Counted from the stretch's first letter, positions 1 to 5,488 are shown. The stretch is 5,488 bases of DNA from Pseudomonadota bacterium (GCA_023394015.1 JAEXBL010000365.1:1-5488), one strand, 5' to 3'. Numbers and translations: made by a program. The notes: a model not told the origin generated them from the letters alone.

Positions 1-1
1 G

Positions 2-496
2 GGCATGCTGGAGATCGGCGGCATCTACTACACCGTCTACCAGCTCGTGCTGCTGCCGGCCGCGGCGGTGGCGGTGATGGCGGGCCTGACCTGGTTCTTT
101 TCGTACACGCGCCAGGGCAAGCTCATCACCGCCGTGATCGAGGACTACGAGGTCGCCTGCACGCTGGGCGTGAACGCCAGGCGCGTTTACCTGCTGACCT
201 TCACGCTGGGCGCCATGCTGGCGGCGCTGGGCGGCGCGCTGGCCTCGCCCACCACTTCGCTGGTGCCGGGCATCGGCGCCGACACCATCGTGCTGTCCTT
301 CGCCATCGTGGCCGCGGCCGGGCTGGGCCATTTCCAGGGCGCGGCGGTGACCGCGCTCATCATCGGGCTGGGCCAGGCGCTGTGCGTGCACCTGTACAGC
401 GAAATCGCATCGGTCGTCCCCTACGTGGTGATGACGCTAATCCTGCTGGTCCGGCCCTACGGGCTGTTCGGCCGCGCGCAGGTGAAGAGGGTATGA
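2..496 (+). CDS. livH: LivH-type branched-chain amino acid/amide ABC transporter permease, C-terminal part
   Basis: This is the C-terminal part (about 164 residues) of an inner-membrane permease of the HAAT family, which normally pairs with LivM to form the translocation path for branched-chain amino acids, amides or similar small polar solutes. The frame is open to the left edge, so the ATG at position 5 is an internal methionine, and full family members have roughly 290 residues. A long hydrophobic segment spans fragment residues 14-33. A cytoplasmic loop with the IEDYEVACTLGVN segment (45-57) matches the EAA-like ATPase-coupling loop of LivH proteins, and it is followed by a helix ending in LGGALA. 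Two or three further hydrophobic segments lead to the typical RPYGLFG tail. The stop at 494-496 lies 3 bases before the next gene. The family is clear; the ligand is not readable from this sequence. Confidence 0.92.
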   Translation, partial: GMLEIGGIYYTVYQLVLLPAAAVAVMAGLTWFFSYTRQGKLITAVIEDYEVACTLGVNARRVYLLTFTLGAMLAALGGALASPTTSLVPGIGADTIVLSFAIVAAAGLGHFQGAAVTALIIGLGQALCVHLYSEIASVVPYVVMTLILLVRPYGLFGRAQVKRV

Positions 497-499
497 ATC

Positions 500-1459
500 A
501 TGCAATTTTCTCTACGCGACAAGGCGCCCGTGCTGCTGGCCGCGGCCATCCTGCTGGCCGCGCCCGCGATGGCGCCCGGACTGCGCGCCATCCTGTTCAT
601 GGCGGTCGCCGAGGCGGTGGTGGCGCTGGGCATCCTGGTGCTGCTGCGCGCCGGCCAGATCTCCTACGGCCACGCGCTGTACTTCGCCGCCGGCGCCTAT
701 GCGGTGGCGTTCGGATCGCGCTGGCTGGGTCCGGAACTGCTGCTCACGCTGCCTTTCGCCGTGGCGTGCAGCGCGCTGCTGGGCGCGGCGCTGGGCGCCA
801 TCCTGGTGCGCTACCGCGACATCTTCTTCGCCATGCTGAACCTGGCTTTCTCGATGGTGGGCTTCACGCTGCTGCTCAAGCTCTATGACCTGACCGGCGG
901 CAGCGACGGCCTGACCGTCGCGCAGCACCGCTACGCCGGCCTGGCGCTGCCGGCCGACGACTACGGCCCGGCCACGTATGCGCTCGCGGTGGCGCTGCTG
1001 GCGCTGGCGCTGCTCGCCACCTCGCGCTATCTGGCCTCGCCCCAGGGCCAGGCGCTGTCGGCGCTGAAAACCAACGAGACCCGCCTGGAATACCTGGGAG
1101 TGTCGGGCCGCGCCGTGCTCTACCGCGCCTACGTCGCCTCGGCGGCGCTGGCCGGCCTGGGCGGCGCGCTGGCGGCGCTGGGCACCGGCCACGTCACGCC
1201 CGAACTGGGCTACTGGACCAAGTCCGCCGAATTCGTGTTCATCGCGGTGCTGGGCGGCGTGGGCCACGTGGCCGGCGCGCTGGCCGGCGCGGTGGGCTTC
1301 GAACTGCTGCGCAGCTACGCCAGCGCCGCGGCCGCCAACGCCTGGCAGCTCATCATGGGCGCCGTGCTCATACTCATCGTGCTGTTCGCGCCGCAAGGCC
1401 TGTGCGGCCTGGTCAGGAAAGCGGGCGCGGCCCGCGCCGCCAAGGAGGCCTCGGCATGA
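500..1459 (+). CDS. livM: LivM-type branched-chain amino acid/amide ABC transporter permease
   Basis: This complete 319-residue inner-membrane permease is the LivM partner of the upstream LivH. Family hallmarks are GQISYGHALYFAAGAY at residues 52-67 (the LivM GQxSxGHA motif), TGGSDGL at 132-138 in the periplasmic region, and the ATPase-coupling loop ALKTNETRLEYLGV at 188-201, followed by a glycine-rich helix and GGVGHVAGALAGA. About eight to ten hydrophobic segments fill the protein, and it ends in a short basic tail. The ATG at 500 is chosen because AAGAGGG (485-491) sits about 8 bases upstream. An ATG at 493 opens a different frame that gives an arginine- and alanine-rich shadow. The gap to livH is 3 bases, and the stop overlaps the livG start as ATGA. 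The transported ligand is unknown; linkage to a nitrilase suggests a nitrile, amide or carboxylate. Confidence 0.93.
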   Translation: MQFSLRDKAPVLLAAAILLAAPAMAPGLRAILFMAVAEAVVALGILVLLRAGQISYGHALYFAAGAYAVAFGSRWLGPELLLTLPFAVACSALLGAALGAILVRYRDIFFAMLNLAFSMVGFTLLLKLYDLTGGSDGLTVAQHRYAGLALPADDYGPATYALAVALLALALLATSRYLASPQGQALSALKTNETRLEYLGVSGRAVLYRAYVASAALAGLGGALAALGTGHVTPELGYWTKSAEFVFIAVLGGVGHVAGALAGAVGFELLRSYASAAAANAWQLIMGAVLILIVLFAPQGLCGLVRKAGAARAAKEASA

Positions 1460-2199
1460 GCGCGCCCATCCTGCAGGCCCGCGGCCTGCACATCGAATTC
1501 GGCGGGGTCAAGGCCGCCAACGGCGTGGACCTGACGCTGCATGCGGGCGAACTGGCCTCCATCATCGGCCCCAACGGCTCGGGCAAGACCACCTTCCTGA
1601 ACCTCTGCACGGGCTATGTGCGGGCCTCGGCCGGCAGCGTGCAGTTCGACGGCGTGGAACTGACGCGGCTGCCGCCGCGCCGGATCGCCCGGCTGGGCAT
1701 CGCGCGCGCCTTCCAGCTGCCGCAGCTCTTCACCGAACAGACGGTCGAACAGAACCTGCTGCTCGCCATCGCCGGGGGCCGCGGCTGCTGGGGGCTGTCG
1801 CCGCGGTCCACCCCCGCGGCGCGCGACGAAGCCGCGGCGCTGTTGCGCCTGTTTCACCTGCAAGGCCACAGCAAGCGCGAGATCGGCTCGCTGCCCGAAG
1901 GCGTGCGCAAGCTCATCGACATCGCCGTGGCGCTGGCGCTCAAGCCGCGCCTGCTGCTGATGGACGAGCCGACCAGCGGCGTCAGTTCACAGGAGAAATT
2001 CGCCATCATGGACATGCTCATACCCGTGCTGCGCGACCAGGGCATCACCGCCCTGCTGGTCGAGCACGACATGGAACTGGTCGAACGCTACATGGACCGC
2101 GTGGTGTTCTGGAACGCCGGCCAGGTGGCGGCGGTCGGCACGCCGGCCGACATCCTCCAGCGCGAGGACGTGCTGCGCGACGTGGTGGGAGCGATGTGA
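1456..2199 (+). CDS. livG: LivG-type ABC transporter ATP-binding protein
   Basis: This 247-residue cytoplasmic ATPase energises the LivHM pore as a heterodimer with LivF. Walker A is GPNGSGKT (38-45). The Q-loop is RAFQLPQLF with Gln87. Walker B is LLLMDEP (166-172) with catalytic Glu171, the D-loop is SGVSSQE, and the H-switch is His204 in VEHDM. The ABC signature at 146-150 reads LPEGV instead of LSGGQ, a departure that from memory also occurs in a subset of LivG-like proteins. The start at 1456 is preferred over a GTG at 1402 because AAGGAGG (1442-1448) lies 7 bases upstream, the usual N-terminus (ILQARGLHIEFGG) follows, and the start overlaps the livM stop by 4 bases, which implies translational coupling. 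The family is certain; leucine as ligand is not. Confidence 0.94.
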   Translation: MSAPILQARGLHIEFGGVKAANGVDLTLHAGELASIIGPNGSGKTTFLNLCTGYVRASAGSVQFDGVELTRLPPRRIARLGIARAFQLPQLFTEQTVEQNLLLAIAGGRGCWGLSPRSTPAARDEAAALLRLFHLQGHSKREIGSLPEGVRKLIDIAVALALKPRLLLMDEPTSGVSSQEKFAIMDMLIPVLRDQGITALLVEHDMELVERYMDRVVFWNAGQVAAVGTPADILQREDVLRDVVGAM

Positions 2200-2876
2200 T
2201 GCTGCATATCGACCGACTCACCGCCCGCATCGAAGGCGCCGCCGTCCTTCGCGAAGTCGGCCTGGATCTGTCCGCCGGCGAAACGCTGGCCCTGATCGGA
2301 CGCAACGGCGCGGGCAAGACCTCGCTGCTGCGCGCCATCATGGGCGTGCTGCGCGCCGACGGCGGCACGCTGCGCTTCGACGGACAGGACCTGCGCGCCA
2401 TGGACGCGCACCGGCGCGCCGGCCTGGGCATCGGCTACGCGCCCGAGGAACGCCGCCTGATCGGCAAATTCTCGGTGCTGGAGAACATCATGGTGCCGGC
2501 CTGGGCCTGCGGCCTGCCCGCGCGCGCGGTGCGCCAGCGGCTCGACCTGATCTACGCCGTGGCCCCCGAGCTGCCCGCGCTGAGCGCGCGCGCCGGCGGC
2601 CTGCTGTCGGGCGGCCAGCAGAAGATGGTGGCGCTGGGCCGCGCGCTGATGGCCGGCCACCGGCTGGTGCTGCTGGACGAGCCGTTCCAGGGCCTGGCCC
2701 CGGCGCTGGCGCTGCGCTATGCGGACAGCCTGCGCACGCTGCGCCGCCAGCAGCCCGAGCTGGCCATCATCATCACCGAATCCAACCCCAAGTTGCTCGA
2801 CGCCATGGCCGATCGCACCCTGTCGATCGAACGGGGCGCCATTTCCGCGGCAGACGCCGCCAGACAGACCCACTAA
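2199..2876 (+). CDS. livF: LivF-type ABC transporter ATP-binding protein
   Basis: This 225-residue cytoplasmic ATPase is the second nucleotide-binding subunit of the transporter. Walker A is GRNGAGKT (34-41). The LivF-type Q-loop region is YAPEERRLI (80-88), the signature is a canonical LSGGQ (136-140), and Walker B is LVLLDEP (156-162) with Glu161, followed by QGLAP. The H-switch position reads TESN (194-197), so Ser196 stands where LivF proteins usually have Gln (VEQN) and most ABC ATPases have His. Two starts are possible: GTG at 2196 and ATG at 2199. ATG is preferred because the purine-rich GGGAG (2187-2191) then lies 7 bases upstream rather than 4. Its first base is the last base of the livG stop, a coupled junction. 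The stop TAA (2874-2876) runs into the ribosome binding site of the nitrilase. Confidence 0.93.
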   Translation: MLHIDRLTARIEGAAVLREVGLDLSAGETLALIGRNGAGKTSLLRAIMGVLRADGGTLRFDGQDLRAMDAHRRAGLGIGYAPEERRLIGKFSVLENIMVPAWACGLPARAVRQRLDLIYAVAPELPALSARAGGLLSGGQQKMVALGRALMAGHRLVLLDEPFQGLAPALALRYADSLRTLRRQQPELAIIITESNPKLLDAMADRTLSIERGAISAADAARQTH

Positions 2877-2885
2877 GGAGTCCCT

Positions 2886-3935
2886 ATGCATTTGCGAGCC
2901 GCGGTGATCCAGACCGCATCGGTTCCCTTCGACAGCGCCGCCACCACCAGGAAGGTGGTCAAGCTCATCCTGGAGGCTGCCGCGCAGGGCGCGCGCCTGC
3001 AGGTGTTCCCCGAGGCCCTGCTGTCGGCCTATCCCAAAGGAGCCGACTTCGGCGCGCGCGTGGGCGGACGCCTGCCGCGCGGACGCGATGAGTTCCTGCG
3101 CTACTACGACAGCGCCATCGACGTGCCCGGCCCCGAGACCGAACAGATCGCCGAGGCCGCGCGCGAGGCCGGCTCGTACGTGGTCATCGGCGTGATCGAG
3201 CGCGACGGCGGCACGCTGTACTGCACGGTGCTGTTCTTCTCGCCCGAGGGCGAACTGCTGGGCAAGCACCGCAAGCTCATGCCCACGGCGATGGAGCGGC
3301 TGGTCTGGGGCTACGGCGACGGCTCCACCCTGCCCGTGTTCGACACGCCCTTCGGCAAGCTGGGCTCGGTGATCTGCTGGGAAAACTACATGCCGCTGCT
3401 GCGCATGGCGATGTACGGCAAGGGCATCCAGCTCTACTGCATGCCCACGGCCGACGACAAGGATTCGTGGCTGGCCACCGCCCGCCACATCGCGCTGGAG
3501 GGCCGCTGCTTCGTGCTGACCGCCTGCCAGTACCTGACCCGCGCCGACTTCCCGGAGGACTACGACGCGATCCAGGGCAACGCGCCCGACACCGTGCTGA
3601 TGCGCGGCGGCAGCGCCATCATCAGCCCGCTGGGCGAGGTCCTGGCCGGACCGGACTATGAGGGAGAGTGCATCCTGACCGCCGACCTGGACCTGGACGA
3701 CATTGCGCGCGGCAAGTTCGATTTCGACGTGGTGGGCCACTATGCGCGGCCGGACATCTTCCAGCTGGTGGTCGACGAATCGCCGACGCCGCCGGTCGTG
3801 CTCAAGCGCTGCCCGGCGGGCGCCCGGCGCGATCAGCCGATCACGCGGAAGCGTTCGGCGTCGTCCATGAACGGCTTCTCGCCGAAGCCGTTCTCATTGG
3901 AGCCGAACGGCATCTGCGCGCGCAGCTTCCAGTAG
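2886..3935 (+). CDS. Nitrilase (carbon-nitrogen hydrolase superfamily)
   Basis: This is a 349-residue cytoplasmic nitrilase that hydrolyses R-CN to a carboxylate and ammonia. The triad is visible: Glu43 in FPEALLSAYPKG, Lys130 in GKHRKLMPT and Cys164 in VICWENYMPL. Glu137 (TAMERLVWG) and WGYGDGS (141-147) are also typical. CWENYMP and AYPKG favour a true nitrilase over an amidase, cyanide hydratase or carbamoylase. The conserved fold ends near GHYARPD (284-290) and VDESPTPPV. The last ~34 residues (316-349) are basic and serine-rich and lie entirely opposite the nitroreductase gene, so they are probably a recent or non-conserved extension. The start at 2886 is set by AAGGAG (2875-2880), which overlaps the livF stop, and the 9-base gap places the enzyme in the transporter operon. 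The class fits aliphatic or arylaceto-nitrilases; the exact substrate cannot be read. Confidence 0.93.
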   Translation: MHLRAAVIQTASVPFDSAATTRKVVKLILEAAAQGARLQVFPEALLSAYPKGADFGARVGGRLPRGRDEFLRYYDSAIDVPGPETEQIAEAAREAGSYVVIGVIERDGGTLYCTVLFFSPEGELLGKHRKLMPTAMERLVWGYGDGSTLPVFDTPFGKLGSVICWENYMPLLRMAMYGKGIQLYCMPTADDKDSWLATARHIALEGRCFVLTACQYLTRADFPEDYDAIQGNAPDTVLMRGGSAIISPLGEVLAGPDYEGECILTADLDLDDIARGKFDFDVVGHYARPDIFQLVVDESPTPPVVLKRCPAGARRDQPITRKRSASSMNGFSPKPFSLEPNGICARSFQ

Positions 3936-4432
3936 GCCGGGATATTCCACTGGCTCGCCACGGCGGCGTCGATCAGCGGGTTGTAGTGCTGCAGGCTGGC
4001 GCCCACGCCGGCGTTGGCCAGGGCGGTCCAGACCGACAGCTGCGCCATGCCGCCGGCCTGTTCGGACCAGACGGGGAAGTTGTCGGCGTACAGCGCGAAC
4101 TTCTCCTGCAGGCTGCGCACCACGTCCTGGTCCTCGAAGAACAGCACGGTGCCCACGCCGGCGGCGAAGCTCTTGAGCTTGGCCTCGGTCTTGTCGAACC
4201 CTTCGGCCGGGGCGACCTTGCGCACTTCCTCGATGGCGATGTCCCACAGCTTTTCGCTTTCCGCGCCGAACAGGATCACGGCGCGCGAGCTCTGCGAGTT
4301 GAACGAGGACGGGCTGTGCTTGATCGCTTCCTGGATCAGCGTCGCCAGTTCATCCTTGGACATCGACAGATTGCGGCCCAGCGAATATTGGGTGCGGCGC
4401 TTCTTCAGCGCTTCGAGGTAAGCATTGCTCAT
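3833..4432 (-). CDS. Nitroreductase family protein, Frm2/HBN1-like
   Basis: This 199-residue cytoplasmic flavoenzyme is of the small nitroreductase fold and would use FMN and NAD(P)H to reduce nitro compounds, quinones or similar acceptors. RRTQYSLG (12-19) and HSPSSFNSQSSRAVIL (39-54) carry the FMN-phosphate and flavin contacts typical of the Frm2/HBN1-like subgroup. GVGTVLFFED (92-101), the helix around QLSVWTALANAGVGASLQHYNP (131-152) and the ending GEKPFMDDAERFRVIG also fit. The ATG at 4430-4432 is chosen because the family N-terminus begins there; the open frame upstream to 4546 looks non-homologous. GGAAGG (4443-4448 on the minus strand) is a plausible though distant ribosome binding site, 10 bases away. 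Residues from about 167 to the end overlap the nitrilase 3' end. Yeast Frm2/Hbn1 relate to fatty-acid and oxidative stress; the bacterial substrate is unknown. Confidence 0.93.
   Translation of the reverse strand: MSNAYLEALKKRRTQYSLGRNLSMSKDELATLIQEAIKHSPSSFNSQSSRAVILFGAESEKLWDIAIEEVRKVAPAEGFDKTEAKLKSFAAGVGTVLFFEDQDVVRSLQEKFALYADNFPVWSEQAGGMAQLSVWTALANAGVGASLQHYNPLIDAAVASQWNIPAYWKLRAQMPFGSNENGFGEKPFMDDAERFRVIG
3869..3893. other. Perfect 10-bp hairpin inside the convergent gene overlap
   Basis: GAACGGCTTC (3869-3878) pairs perfectly with GAAGCCGTTC (3884-3893) across a 5-base loop. It lies inside both the nitrilase and nitroreductase coding sequences, near their 3' ends. No T-run follows on either strand, so it is not a standard intrinsic terminator. 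It may slow RNA polymerase, protect 3' ends or act together with Rho. Because the arms are palindromic, each strand encodes an NGF..KPF peptide there. Confidence 0.45.
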
Positions 4433-4521
4433 GACGATATGACCTTCCGACTGGTAGATAGAGAAACGTGCATGAGGAATTCTACGGCCGGCGATGGCGT
4501 AAAGCGCCGATGCGGCCGCGT

Positions 4522-4533
4522 TTCCGGCCGGAA
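4522..4533. promoter_or_regulatory. 12-bp palindrome upstream of the nitroreductase
   Basis: TTCCGGCCGGAA is a perfect palindrome about 90 bases upstream of the nitroreductase start. It overlaps a second small dyad, GGAAC (4530-4534) with GTTCC (4540-4544), so the half-site GGAAC/GTTCC occurs in several orientations. This could be an operator for the divergent genes. GGCC-centred palindromes are not rare in high-GC DNA, so confidence is low. Confidence 0.25.
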
Positions 4534-4666
4534 CAAACCGTTCCACTCATGCGCCAAATCTTCCGGCATCGCGGATGCGCCCATGCATTACAGGCCGGCC
4601 TGAAGCCTGCCGAGCCCATCAGGGCTTACCCCTATTACCCGTCTGCCGCCAAAAAACTATCGTATT

Positions 4667-4694
4667 CGAGAATTATCAAATAAGAGAATTCTCG
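4667..4694. promoter_or_regulatory. Inverted repeat just upstream of the dehydrogenase start
   Basis: CGAGAATT (4667-4674) is repeated in inverted form as AATTCTCG (4687-4694) around a 12-base AT-rich spacer. The right arm also lies within the perfect palindrome GAGAATTCTC (4684-4693), and GAGAATT recurs directly at 4668-4674 and 4684-4690 with 16-base periodicity. The right arm ends 11 bases before the ATG at 4706. It could be an operator for a dimeric repressor or activator, or, if transcribed, a leader hairpin near the ribosome binding position. The repeats are seen directly; the function is inferred. Confidence 0.4.
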
Positions 4695-4705
4695 GTTCCG
4701 ACAAA

Positions 4706-5488
4706 ATGACAGCAGAGCCCCTATACGATTACGCCGTGATCGGCGCCGGCATCGCCGGTGCCTCGGTCGCCTACCGTCTCAGCGCCACGGCCTCCGTCGC
4801 CGTGTTGGAACGCGAGCCCCAGCCGGGCTATCACTCCACCGGCCGCTCGGCGGCCATGTTCATGGAAACCTACGGCACCGCGCAGATCAAGGCGCTCACG
4901 CGGGCCAGCCGCGCCTTCTACGAAAACCCGCCGCCGGGCTTCAGCGACACGCCGCTGCTGCATCCGCGCGGCGTGCTGTACGTGGCGACGCCCGAACAGG
5001 AAGGCCTGCTGCGCCAGGTGTATGAAGACTTCCGCAGCCAGTCGCCCAACGTGAGGCTGATCGACGCCGGGCAGGCGCTCGCCCGCGTGCCCTGCCTGCG
5101 CGCCGAACAGCTTTGCGGCGCCATCGAGGAGCCGGACGCCCGCGACATCGACGTGCACGCCCTGCACCAGGGATTCCTGCGCGCCATGACGCGCCAGGGC
5201 GCGGCGCTGCTCAACCGCGCCGAAGTGGTGGCCGCGGTCCACGCCGACGACGCCTGGACGCTGGCGCTGGCCGACGGCCGCCAAGTGCGCGCGCGCGCCG
5301 TGGTCAACGCCGCCGGCGCCTGGGCCGACCAGGCCGCCGCCCTGTGCGGCGCGCGCCAGGTCGGGCTGCAGCCGTGCCGCCGCACCGCCTTCACCTTCTC
5401 CGGTCCGCAGGACGTGGATTTTTCGCGCTGGCCCGCGGTGGTCGGCGTCGACGAAAGCTATTACTTCAAGCCCGACGCCGGCCAGCTG
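4706..5488 (+). CDS. FAD-dependent amino-acid dehydrogenase (DAO family, DauA-like), N-terminal part
   Basis: This is the first 261 residues of a flavoprotein that continues beyond the right edge; family members have about 370-380 residues. The Rossmann FAD site is VIGAGIAGAS (11-20), followed by VLEREPQPGYHSTGRSAA (33-50), which carries the ribose-binding Glu35 and the dinucleotide-binding segment. NAAGAWAD (201-208) is the second FAD contact. GLQPCRRTAF (220-229) and DESYYFKPDAG (249-259) line the substrate pocket. The sequence resembles Pseudomonas D-arginine dehydrogenase DauA closely from memory, so oxidation of an amino acid or amine to an imino acid with transfer of electrons to a quinone or oxygen is likely. 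Positions matching DauA His48, Thr50 and Glu87 differ (Met51, Met53, Val90), so D-arginine is doubtful. The ATG at 4706 fits the family N-terminus but lacks a clear Shine-Dalgarno. The gene is divergent from the nitroreductase. Confidence 0.9.
   Translation, partial: MTAEPLYDYAVIGAGIAGASVAYRLSATASVAVLEREPQPGYHSTGRSAAMFMETYGTAQIKALTRASRAFYENPPPGFSDTPLLHPRGVLYVATPEQEGLLRQVYEDFRSQSPNVRLIDAGQALARVPCLRAEQLCGAIEEPDARDIDVHALHQGFLRAMTRQGAALLNRAEVVAAVHADDAWTLALADGRQVRARAVVNAAGAWADQAAALCGARQVGLQPCRRTAFTFSGPQDVDFSRWPAVVGVDESYYFKPDAGQL

Larger units (their letters stand above)
4433..4705. promoter_or_regulatory. Divergent intergenic region between nitroreductase and amino-acid dehydrogenase
   Basis: This 273-base stretch separates the two divergent starts and should hold both promoters. 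The part from 4640 to 4705 is clearly richer in A and T than the rest of the window, including an A run at 4651-4656, which fits a promoter for the rightward gene. I could not find a convincing pair of -35 and -10 hexamers on either strand; TATCTA on the minus strand near 4455-4460 is a weak -10 candidate. Dyads at 4522-4533, 4530-4544 and 4667-4694 may be regulator sites. Open frames across this stretch have no recognisable protein features, and no RNA gene is seen. Confidence 0.6.

Noticed and set aside
382..888. 168-residue plus-strand frame across the livH/livM junction
   Set aside because: It is an Arg/Ala/Gly-rich shadow within two well-supported permease genes.
221..1175. Shared stretch CTGGGCGGCGCGCTGG in livH (about 226) and livM (about 1156)
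   Set aside because: It encodes the same LGGAL helix segment at equivalent places in two paralogous permeases with biased codons, so it is explained by homology and not by a repeat element.
512..1396. 294-residue open frame on the minus strand opposite livM
   Set aside because: The composition (Gln, His, Arg and Gly repeats) is that of a shadow of a hydrophobic membrane-protein gene; livM is well supported on the other strand.
2088..3740. 550-residue open frame on the minus strand
   Set aside because: It lies opposite livF and the nitrilase, both with complete catalytic motifs. Its product is rich in Gln, His, Arg, Ala and Gly without recognisable domains, as expected for an antisense shadow in high-GC DNA.
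4433..4546. 38-residue N-terminal extension of the nitroreductase
   Set aside because: The family N-terminus (YLEALKKRRTQYSLG) starts right after the internal ATG at 4432, which has a plausible ribosome binding site. The extension contains the likely promoter.
3668..4603. 311-residue open frame on the plus strand across the nitrilase end and nitroreductase
   Set aside because: It is out of frame with the nitrilase and opposite the nitroreductase, with low-complexity composition and no family motif.
4468..4683. 71-residue plus-strand frame in the intergenic region
   Set aside because: It has no convincing domain, hydrophobic pattern or coupling to neighbours, although CATGAGGA lies near its start. 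It crosses the dyads and AT-rich promoter-like tract. It is more likely chance.

Overview
The window is high-GC DNA with strong G/C preference at third codon positions, tightly packed genes and ATGA-type stop/start overlaps. Together with the protein sequences, this suggests a betaproteobacterium of the Bordetella/Achromobacter (Alcaligenaceae) type. That assignment is an inference from sequence style and protein resemblance; there is no marker gene here.

Layout. Positions 2-3935 (+) form one compact operon that is already under way at the left edge: the C-terminal half of a LivH-type permease, a complete LivM-type permease, LivG-type and LivF-type ATPases, and a nitrilase (catalytic triad Glu43, Lys130, Cys164). 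Junctions run from a 4-base overlap to a 9-base gap, so the genes are probably co-transcribed and translationally coupled. No periplasmic binding protein is visible; if there is one it lies upstream or elsewhere. Positions 3833-4432 (-) hold an FMN nitroreductase of the Frm2/HBN1-like type. Its 3' end overlaps the nitrilase 3' end tail to tail by 103 bases. Positions 4433-4705 are a 273-base divergent intergenic region that contains dyads and an AT-rich tract. From 4706 (+) to the right edge runs the N-terminal 261 residues of an FAD-dependent amino-acid dehydrogenase of the DAO/DadA/DauA family.

How they may work together. A HAAT-type (branched-chain amino acid/amide) importer fixed in one operon with a nitrilase suggests that the importer brings in a nitrile, or that the cell uses the carboxylate and ammonia released from one. 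The flanking nitroreductase and D-amino-acid-type dehydrogenase are separate transcription units, and any metabolic link to the operon is speculative.

The points most worth a second look are the 103-base convergent coding overlap with a 10-bp hairpin coding on both strands, the apparently asymmetric pair of ATPase sites in LivG/LivF, the altered substrate-pocket residues of the DauA-like enzyme, and the dyad placed where its ribosome binding site should be. I found no RNA gene, mobile element, CRISPR array or evident new defence system.
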